Assembly: GCA_038230975.1 (NCBI GenBank)
Contig: JBBRMF010000145.1
Span: forward strand, 1 to 13,000
DNA: 13,000 bases
Origin: JANXVV01 sp038230975
Lineage (GTDB): Bacteria > Planctomycetota > Phycisphaerae > Tepidisphaerales > Tepidisphaeraceae
Direction: 5' to 3'
Shown: in pieces, positions 7,163 through 13,000 of the stretch
How the letters are laid out: each line of letters starts with the position of its first letter
How positions within the stretch are numbered: the stretch's first letter is position 1
The notes under the pieces: generated by a model
The model's database searches: none
Seen by the model: the letters and a program-made list of their open reading frames with translations, nothing else
Told to the model about the DNA's origin: nothing
Program-made: the position numbers and the translations under genes

Positions 7163-8659
7163 TCACGCGATCAGCGCGTCTATGACATGGCCATGAACAT
7201 CCGTCAATCTACGGTCGATTCCATTGTGCCGCCAAGTGAGCTTTGTGTGTTCGATGCCAAGCAGGCGAAGCATCGTCGCATGGATGTCGTAGACGAGCGT
7301 TGAGCTACTTCTGTCGGCGGGTTTGTAGCCCCAGTGATCACTTTCTCCGACAGTTACCCCACCCTTGATGCCGCCACCACACATCCAATTCGTAAAAACA
7401 TACGGGTTGTGATCGCGACCTTTGCCGCCCTGGGTGCTGGGCATTCGACCAAACTCCGTGGTCCACAGGATGAGTGTATCGTCGAGCATTCCGCGCTGCT
7501 TGAGATCCTGAATTAAAGCAGCCGTTCCGCGAGCCATGCCCCGTGCCAATGGACCGTGATCGCGCTCGATATCTTCGTGCGAGTCCCAGTTGCGGCGAGG
7601 GAATCCATTGTCGTTTCCGCTCCAGATCTGCACGAACCGCACACCCCGTTCCAGTAGTCGGCGAGCTGCGAGACACTTCTGTGAGAAGTAGAATGTTTCT
7701 TCCTCGGCATTGATTTCAGCGGGCCACGATTGAGGACCGCGCTCCAGCCCGTAGAGCTTGAGAATATGAGCCGGTTCGGCCTTGAGATCGAGTGCTTCAG
7801 GAGCGGCGAGTTGCATCTTGGCGGCCAGTTCATAGCTTCGGATGCGCGACTCAAGCCGTGGATCGCCTTCCCGGGTCGCGGCGTGTTCCAGATTCAGTGT
7901 GTTCATCAGTTTCTGCGCGGCCGCCTCGCTTGCGGGAGTGATGTATTTTGCACTCCTGTGTCGTTGCAGATCCGCGACGGGCGTATCACTTCCGGGATAA
8001 ATAATGCTTCCACTGTGCTGCGAGGGAAGGAAAGCCGAGTCCCAATTCTTCATCCCGTTGCTGCCGAAGCCGCGATGATCGGGAAGCACGACAAACGTCG
8101 GCAGGTTTTCATTGAGCGAGCCCAGTGCGTAGCTTGCCCAGCACCCCGTGCCGGGAAATCCGGGGAGTTGAAAGCCGGTGGCCTGTAACAATGTCCCTTG
8201 TGAGTGAATCCCTGTTTTGCCTACGACGTTGTGGATAAACGCCATGTCATCCACGCAAGCGCCCAGTGGCGCGACCACATCACTGATCATCTTGCCGGAT
8301 TGGCCATACGGTTTGAAATCCCATATGGGTTTCAACCAGGGCCCCAGACCATCTTGAAATGCCTCGACAGGCTCACCAAAATCGCTTGGTTTGCCGTGGT
8401 ATTTGATGAGGTCCGGCTTATAGTCCCACAGATCAATGTGGCTTGCGGCACCGGACATAAATAGCTGAATGACTCGCTTGGCCTTGGCTGGGTAAACGCT
8501 CGCCGGATGACGAACCCCAGGCTCGGCCGCGCTGGCTTCAAGTCCCAACATTGCCGCCAATGCGATACCGCCCAGCCCACCGCCGCTTTGCCACAGAAAC
8601 TCCCGACGGTTGATTGCCGATCGAGCATCTGGCCGATGAAAGGGAGAGTCATTGTGCAT
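7163..8659 (-). CDS. DUF1501 family protein with Tat signal, module B
   Basis: The product is a 498-residue DUF1501 protein, a second member beside that of module A but clearly divergent from it. The N terminus carries NRREFLWQSGGG (RR at 18-19) followed by a small-residue hydrophobic stretch to about 45, a twin-arginine signal. Conserved blocks are FMSGAASHIDLWDYKP (67-82), NWDSHED at 357-363, TEFGRMP at 401-407, GRDHN at 414-418 and DHWGYKP at 441-447. The C-terminal HNGIDRRLTDVHGHV is the usual ending of this subgroup. Module A has GGPSH where this protein has GAASH, and GRDHW where it has GRDHN, so the two belong to different subfamilies. It starts nine bases after the stop of the DUF1549/DUF1553 gene on the same strand, so co-transcription and translational coupling are likely. 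No strong Shine-Dalgarno precedes the ATG. The enzymatic activity is unknown. Confidence 0.93.
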   Translation of the reverse strand: MHNDSPFHRPDARSAINRREFLWQSGGGLGGIALAAMLGLEASAAEPGVRHPASVYPAKAKRVIQLFMSGAASHIDLWDYKPDLIKYHGKPSDFGEPVEAFQDGLGPWLKPIWDFKPYGQSGKMISDVVAPLGACVDDMAFIHNVVGKTGIHSQGTLLQATGFQLPGFPGTGCWASYALGSLNENLPTFVVLPDHRGFGSNGMKNWDSAFLPSQHSGSIIYPGSDTPVADLQRHRSAKYITPASEAAAQKLMNTLNLEHAATREGDPRLESRIRSYELAAKMQLAAPEALDLKAEPAHILKLYGLERGPQSWPAEINAEEETFYFSQKCLAARRLLERGVRFVQIWSGNDNGFPRRNWDSHEDIERDHGPLARGMARGTAALIQDLKQRGMLDDTLILWTTEFGRMPSTQGGKGRDHNPYVFTNWMCGGGIKGGVTVGESDHWGYKPADRSSSTLVYDIHATMLRLLGIEHTKLTWRHNGIDRRLTDVHGHVIDALIA

Positions 8660-8668
8660 GGGAAATTC

Positions 8669-11152
8669 TTAGTCCACGAAAATAAATTCATTCAGGTTGA
8701 ACAGCACGCGACAGAGGTTTGGCATTCCCTGTTCTCGGGCAAACAAATTCAGTCGATCCCGTTCCACTGATGACGGTGAGCGACCCAAAGCCAACCGAAA
8801 TGCTCCGTCGACTTGCGCCGGCAATGACGGTCCGAATTCGCGTTCTGCGCGCGTGGCAAATTCCACCGACTGCGTCACCATGAATCCATTGTTCAGCAAC
8901 GCCAGCGCCTGCGCCGGGGAGATGCTCTCGTTGCGTTTATCGACGCGCATCGAAGGGTCGGCACAATCCAGCGCAGTCATAAAGGGTTGCATCTGCGAAC
9001 GGACGATGAAACGATAGATCGAACGCCGCCATGTTTTAGCATCACGCGGATCGGCTTTGTCATACTCATAGTGGGGAGAGTGCTCCGGATGTTCGAGTAC
9101 AAAATCCTGCCAGCCCGGTCCGCCCATCGTCAAATCAAGAGCACCACTCACGGCAAGTACGGCATCGTGAAGCGCCTCAGCCTCGAGCTTTCGGCGATTT
9201 TGCCTCCAAAGTAGTGTGTTACTCGTATCCATAAGCTCGGCCTTGGGATTGCCGGCCGACGACTGCTGATAGGTAAGACTCATGACAATCTGCTTATGAA
9301 GACGTTTGAGTGAGCCCCCATTTTCCCGAAAATCCACGGCAAGCCAGTCGAGTAGTTCGGCGTGCGTAGGCATTGCGCCCATGCGACCAAAGTCATTCGA
9401 CGTGCTGACCAGTCCGCGTCCGAAATGATATTGCCACACCCTGTTTACGATACTCCGCCAGGTCAGGGGATTGTGTTCATCGGTGACCCACCTGGCCAGG
9501 GCCGCGCGACGTTCTGATTCATCGGCGGCAGGCGGAAGGGAGAATCGGCCGGGGGCAAAACTCAACGCCGAGATCGCTCCGGGGTGGACTTCTTTTCCAG
9601 GCAGTGTTACTTGCCCACGCGCAAGCAGGTAGATCGGGCGAGGTTTACCACCATTGGCACCAGTGCCGGCAAATGCACCATTACCAGTATGAACACCGCC
9701 GGCATACACCAAGCTCGGAGCGGGTAACTTGTGCAACTCCGTATCGATGCGCGTTTTCTCCAACTTCAGGTCAACCCGCTTCTTTTTTACAGAGTCATCG
9801 GCAAAACTCAGCAGCATAGACTCGCGCTCATGCGCGAGTTCCTGCGTCTGTGACGGTGTCTTGGATGCTGCATCAATCATTTTTGAAAGCGCGATATACC
9901 GTTTGCCGGCCTTGGCTTTCAATTGCTCATCGATCACTGCAAGCGCGGTGTCAGTCTCGGTCTGCCGGCGATTCAACTCCTGAAATCGAGCGTTGAGGCT
10001 GTCATCGCGATAGTACTTGCGATCCGTGCGATCCAACGCCGCAAAGACCGCTTGCAGACAGTAATAATCCTCCTGCGAAATAGGATCGAATTTGTGGTTG
10101 TGACATTGCGCGCACTGTATCGTCGTACTGCAAAAAGTGCCGATGGCGTTGCCGACCATATCATCGCGGTCGAGATGACGAGCGATCTTTCCATCCACCT
10201 TGCTTTCAGACACTTCCGCATGACCAATGAAATCCCACGGCCCCGCTGCGATAAAACCGAGGCCTTCGATTCCGTCCCGCGTATTGGGGAAAAGCACATC
10301 TCCTGCCAATTGTTCCTGAACGAAACGGGCGTACGGTTTATCCTCATTCAAAGCTCGGATGACGTAATCGCGATAGGGCCAGGCGTTGGGGCGCGGCTTG
10401 TCTTTGTCGTAGCCGTGCGTGTCGCCGTAGTGAACCAGGTCGAGCCAGTATCGCGCCCAGCGTTCACCGTACCTGGGCGATGCCAGGAGCTTATCAACCA
10501 GTTTTTCGTAGGCAGTCGAATCCTGAACAAGTGATTGTTCGAACTGATCCATCTCCTGGGGTGAAGGCGGCAAACCGATCAAATCGAAGTAAAGACGTCT
10601 GCATAACGTGCGTGCTTCCGCCTGCGGCGATAATTTTAGATGCTTTTCTGCGAGCTTCTGCGAGATGAATGCGTCAATCGGATTCTGACCCCCGACTGGA
10701 ACCGTCGGCTTGGCGACCGGTTTCAAGCTCCACCAATCCAATGGCGCGATCACTTTGGCGTTTGCGCTTTCCGGCCAGGCGGCTCCAGCATCGATCCATG
10801 CTCGCAGCGTTGCCACCTCCGCGCGTGTGAGTGGTGGCGACTTGCTCTTCAGCGGGGGCATCGACATTTCGACGTCGTCGCCGCTTACATATCGAATGAG
10901 CGGACTGCGCTTTGAATCATGCGGCAAAATGGGCCGCTCCTCCTTGTCGCCTCCCTTCAACGCAATCTCACGCACATCCAGCCGATATCCGCTTTTCTGC
11001 CGATCCGGCCCGTGGCAGTTGAGGCAATGCCTCTCAAAAATGGGCCGCACTTCGGTCACAAAATCGGGGGTAGGAGCGCCGAGGGCCGCAGATACCAATG
11101 ACGTCAGAATGATCAGCGAGACATAGCAGAATGAAAGTGAATCGCCAGCCAT
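8669..11152 (-). CDS. Exported planctomycete cytochrome-like protein: PSCyt1, DUF1549, DUF1553, module B
   Basis: The product is an 827-residue envelope protein. A signal peptide covers about residues 6-26 (ending AALGA). PSCyt1 (about 30-126) has CLNCH at 43-47, MPP at 98-100 and the family ending LRAWIDAGAAWPE. DUF1549 spans about 155-370, with the conserved LIGLPPSP (191-198) and a CAQCH motif at 347-351 followed by the characteristic HNHKFDPISQEDYY. A charged, heptad-like region at about 385-475 is probably a coiled coil. DUF1553 follows from about 525 to 815, with NPLTWRSIVNRVWQYHFGRG and the ALALLNNGF block. The two CxxCH motifs suggest c-type heme binding, which is inferred from sequence only. 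It has neither the WD40 nor the Big_2-like insertion of its module A counterpart. The DUF1501 gene follows after nine bases. The upstream 89 bases to the tRNA show no convincing promoter. Confidence 0.94.
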   Translation of the reverse strand: MAGDSLSFCYVSLIILTSLVSAALGAPTPDFVTEVRPIFERHCLNCHGPDRQKSGYRLDVREIALKGGDKEERPILPHDSKRSPLIRYVSGDDVEMSMPPLKSKSPPLTRAEVATLRAWIDAGAAWPESANAKVIAPLDWWSLKPVAKPTVPVGGQNPIDAFISQKLAEKHLKLSPQAEARTLCRRLYFDLIGLPPSPQEMDQFEQSLVQDSTAYEKLVDKLLASPRYGERWARYWLDLVHYGDTHGYDKDKPRPNAWPYRDYVIRALNEDKPYARFVQEQLAGDVLFPNTRDGIEGLGFIAAGPWDFIGHAEVSESKVDGKIARHLDRDDMVGNAIGTFCSTTIQCAQCHNHKFDPISQEDYYCLQAVFAALDRTDRKYYRDDSLNARFQELNRRQTETDTALAVIDEQLKAKAGKRYIALSKMIDAASKTPSQTQELAHERESMLLSFADDSVKKKRVDLKLEKTRIDTELHKLPAPSLVYAGGVHTGNGAFAGTGANGGKPRPIYLLARGQVTLPGKEVHPGAISALSFAPGRFSLPPAADESERRAALARWVTDEHNPLTWRSIVNRVWQYHFGRGLVSTSNDFGRMGAMPTHAELLDWLAVDFRENGGSLKRLHKQIVMSLTYQQSSAGNPKAELMDTSNTLLWRQNRRKLEAEALHDAVLAVSGALDLTMGGPGWQDFVLEHPEHSPHYEYDKADPRDAKTWRRSIYRFIVRSQMQPFMTALDCADPSMRVDKRNESISPAQALALLNNGFMVTQSVEFATRAEREFGPSLPAQVDGAFRLALGRSPSSVERDRLNLFAREQGMPNLCRVLFNLNEFIFVD

Positions 11153-11241
11153 GATTTCATCCGCGCAGGCATTCCAGTTTGATTCGATTGGGCGTGTTGA
11201 TGACTACCGGACAATGAGAGTTGCGTTGCAATCTAGTTTAA

Positions 11242-11314
11242 TGGGAGCACTCGGATTCGAACCGAGAACCAAGGAATTATGAGTTCCCTGCTCTAACCGT
11301 TGAGCTATGCTCCC
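11242..11314 (-). tRNA. tRNA with CAT anticodon, probably tRNA-Ile2 (lysidine type)
   Basis: The reverse complement folds into a full cloverleaf. The acceptor stem is GGGAGCA/TGCTCCC (7 bp), the D stem GCTC/GAGC, the anticodon stem GGGAA/TTCCT (one G-U) with loop CTCATAA, giving anticodon CAT. The variable loop is 5 bases, and the T arm is CTCGG/CCGAG around TTCGAAT. The discriminator base is A and no CCA is encoded (ATT follows). The first base pair is G-C, so it is not the initiator, which lacks pairing at 1-72. The D-loop and the CTCATAA-to-TTGG region resemble bacterial tRNA-Ile(CAU), whose C34 is converted to lysidine by TilS. Elongator tRNA-Met cannot be excluded by eye. It begins 17 bases after the pyrC stop on the same strand, so it may be part of the pyrBC transcript. 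Confidence 0.93.
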
Positions 11315-11331
11315 TTTTTCGGGTCGCTATC

Positions 11332-12609
11332 CTACCTCTTTAATTGCCATTTGACTTGCCCGCCCACAATCGTGACAACCGCACGGCCTTTTACCCGCCA
11401 ACCTTCGAACGGGCAATTGCGGCTTTTACCTACAAAGTGATTGGATTCAATTTTCCAGGATAAGTTGGGATCAATTAACGTCACATCAGCATCGGCGCCT
11501 AAAGCCAGAGTACCCTTGGGCAGTTGTACGATTTTTGCGCCGGCAATCGTCATCAGCTCGATCAGCTTCATCCAACCAATATGGCCCGGTTCCACGAGCG
11601 CCTTGATGTACAAAGGCAATGCGCATTCAAGTCCGATGATGCCGAAAGGAGCATACTGGAATTCCAGCTCTTTTTCCTCCGCCAGGTGCGGCGCGTGGTC
11701 GGTGGCCAGGATGTCAATGGTCCCATCCTTGACGCCTTTGATGCACGCGGCGACGTCGGCGGCGGAACGAAGCGGAGGATTCATCTTAAAGTTCGTGTCG
11801 TACGATCGACAGCATTCATCCGTTAAAAGCAAATGGTGGGGGGCTACTTCGGCGGTCACCTTTTGACCATCTCGCTTGGCCTGGCGGATCAGTTCGACGC
11901 TCCAAGCCGTGCTGATGTGCTGAACGTGATAGCGGCAACCGATCGTGCGATTGAGCAGGCAATCGCGCGCAATCATCAACTGTTCGGCTTCGGCAGGAAT
12001 GCCGCCGAGCCCGAGCGTCGTAGACACAACCCCCGCGTGCATCGCGCCGCCACCCAGAGCGTGGTCCTCGCAATGCTGCATTAGAACCGTGTCGAACATT
12101 TTTGAATATTGAAGGGCCTTGCGCATGACGGACACATCGTTCACACCGACGCCGTCATCGCTAAACGCGACGGCGCCGCGTTCGTGCATCGAACCAATCT
12201 CGGCAAGTTCCTTCCCTTCGCGCCCCTTGGTAATCGCACCGACGGGATAGACATTCGCCAAACCAACCCGCTGGCTTTCACGCAGGATGAATTCAATCTG
12301 ACCCTCGTTGTCGAGCGGCGGCTTGGTATTGGGCATGCAGCAGACGGTGGTGAATCCACCCGCCACCGCCGCTGCAGCACCGGAGGCGATCGTTTCTTCC
12401 TCTTCATCGCCGGGCTCGCGGAAATGAACGTGAACGTCAATCAAACCGGGGGTGACATAACAACCGGTCGCGTCGATCGTTTGATCGGCCGGCCCAAGAT
12501 TTTCACCGATCGCGGCGATCTTACCGTCGCGGAGCAAAAGATCGGTGCGTCGTTCGAGATTGCAGGAGGGGTCAAGGATCGTGCCGTGTTGGATGAGAAT
12601 GGATGCCAT
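11332..12609 (-). CDS. pyrC: Dihydroorotase (PyrC), class I type
   Basis: This enzyme catalyses the reversible cyclisation of N-carbamoyl-L-aspartate to dihydroorotate, step three of de novo UMP synthesis, in the cytosol. The 425-residue length fits the class I family. Amidohydrolase metal and catalytic positions are all visible: HVHFREPG with His60 and His62, FSDDG with Asp151, QHCED with His179, YHVQHIST with His231 and ATDHAPH with Asp304. Substrate-site blocks MPNTKPP (93-98 region) and MNPPLRS are also intact, so this is an active-type PyrC rather than the inactive pseudo-dihydroorotase found beside pyrB in some bacteria. The ATG is 14 bases after the pyrB stop, and the start gives the expected N-terminal strand ILIQHGTILDP. 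A short AAGG overlapping the pyrB stop region is the only ribosome-site candidate. No attenuator or PyrR-type leader can be assessed because the operon start lies outside the window. Confidence 0.96.
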   Translation of the reverse strand: MASILIQHGTILDPSCNLERRTDLLLRDGKIAAIGENLGPADQTIDATGCYVTPGLIDVHVHFREPGDEEEETIASGAAAAVAGGFTTVCCMPNTKPPLDNEGQIEFILRESQRVGLANVYPVGAITKGREGKELAEIGSMHERGAVAFSDDGVGVNDVSVMRKALQYSKMFDTVLMQHCEDHALGGGAMHAGVVSTTLGLGGIPAEAEQLMIARDCLLNRTIGCRYHVQHISTAWSVELIRQAKRDGQKVTAEVAPHHLLLTDECCRSYDTNFKMNPPLRSAADVAACIKGVKDGTIDILATDHAPHLAEEKELEFQYAPFGIIGLECALPLYIKALVEPGHIGWMKLIELMTIAGAKIVQLPKGTLALGADADVTLIDPNLSWKIESNHFVGKSRNCPFEGWRVKGRAVVTIVGGQVKWQLKR

Positions 12610-12623
12610 TTTGTTCGCGTACC

Positions 12624-13000
12624 TTATGTATGCGTCACCAGATACAACACCGCCATCCGCACCGCCAGGCCGTTCGTCACTTGCTTCAAAATCCCACTCT
12701 GTGGGCCGTCGGCGATGCCGGAGGAGATTTCGATGCCGCGATTCATCGGGCCGGGGTGCATGACGAAGATGTTTTTTTTGCAGCGCGCGAAGCGTTCCTG
12801 ATTCAGGCCGAAGAGGCGGGTGAATTCACGGACGGTGGGGAACTGACTGGTTTTAATGCGCTCGAATTGCACGCGGAGCATGTTGATTACATCGACTTCA
12901 CCGATGATTTCATCGAAGTTGTGATGGACCCGCGCGCCCAATTGCTCGAAGGATTTGGGAAGGAGCGTTGGCGGGCCGACGAGGATGACCTCTGCCCCCA
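12624..13000 (-). CDS. pyrB: Aspartate carbamoyltransferase catalytic subunit, C-terminal part (runs off the window)
   Basis: The reading frame is open from the window edge to a TAA at 12624, giving about 124 C-terminal residues; the start lies beyond 13000. The visible part begins AEVILVGPPTLLP and includes GARVHHNFDEIIGEVDVINMLRVQ and the signature HPGPMNRGIEI, followed by SGIADGPQSGILKQVTNGLAVRMA. These are the aspartate-binding domain motifs of PyrB, which condenses carbamoyl phosphate with aspartate. An internal TTG at 12941 is not the true start, because the coding sequence clearly continues upstream of it. The gene precedes pyrC by 14 bases on the same strand in pathway order, indicating a pyrBC operon. 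Whether a regulatory subunit or further pyr genes lie upstream cannot be seen. Confidence 0.95.
   Translation of the reverse strand, partial: GAEVILVGPPTLLPKSFEQLGARVHHNFDEIIGEVDVINMLRVQFERIKTSQFPTVREFTRLFGLNQERFARCKKNIFVMHPGPMNRGIEISSGIADGPQSGILKQVTNGLAVRMAVLYLVTHT

Noticed and set aside
9923..10534. Plus-strand open frame of 203 codons
   Set aside because: It is antisense to the DUF1549 region of the module B gene, whose motifs on the minus strand are unmistakable.
11153..11241. Promoter for the module B operon
   Set aside because: A TTGCAA with a poor TAGTCA-like -10 at 19-base spacing can be found on the minus strand, but the match is too weak to support a call.
12109..12801. Long plus-strand open frame (230 codons) opposite pyrC and pyrB
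   Set aside because: It lies entirely antisense to two strongly recognised genes, shows no recognisable domain, and crosses their boundary. It is best explained as a shadow of GC-rich coding sequence.

Overview
The window looks like a chromosomal segment of a Planctomycetota bacterium. The evidence is four large genes built from the planctomycete-enriched domains PSCyt1, PSCyt2/DUF1549, PSD1/DUF1553 and DUF1501, arranged as two separate modules. Base composition is moderately GC-rich and even across the window, and nothing suggests a phage, plasmid, transposase gene or CRISPR array.

Layout. Positions 1-110 hold an inverted pair of hairpin-forming repeats. Module A (plus strand, 231-6869) has three tightly spaced genes. 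The first is an exported multi-domain cytochrome-like protein (PSCyt1, seven WD40-type repeats, a second heme-like motif, a Big_2-like domain, DUF1549, DUF1553). The second is a Tat-exported DUF1501 protein of the sulfatase/alkaline phosphatase superfamily. The third is an exported protein with two PPC-like domains. A 293-base intergenic stretch (6870-7162) contains a perfect 29-base inverted repeat and separates convergent modules. Module B (minus strand, 11152 to 7163) is a shorter version: PSCyt1-DUF1549-coiled coil-DUF1553, then a second Tat-exported DUF1501 protein. Upstream of module B on the same strand are a tRNA with a CAT anticodon (11242-11314), pyrC (dihydroorotase, 11332-12609) and the 3' part of pyrB (aspartate carbamoyltransferase, 12624 to beyond the window edge).

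How the genes fit together. pyrB and pyrC encode consecutive steps of UMP synthesis (carbamoyl aspartate formation, then ring closure) and are 14 bases apart in pathway order, so they probably form an operon. The tRNA begins 17 bases after pyrC and may be in the same transcript. In each module the DUF1549/DUF1553 protein has a Sec-type signal and CxxCH motifs, while its DUF1501 neighbour has a twin-arginine signal. This suggests a cell-envelope heme protein paired with a folded metal-dependent hydrolase-like partner. The substrate of these planctomycete pairs is not established and cannot be read from the sequence.

The least expected observation is in the repeats. The element at the window start and the element at 6929-7013 have unrelated stems but carry the same 8-base loop, GGTACTCC. 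Apart from that the window is fairly ordinary planctomycete sequence, and I do not claim a new system.
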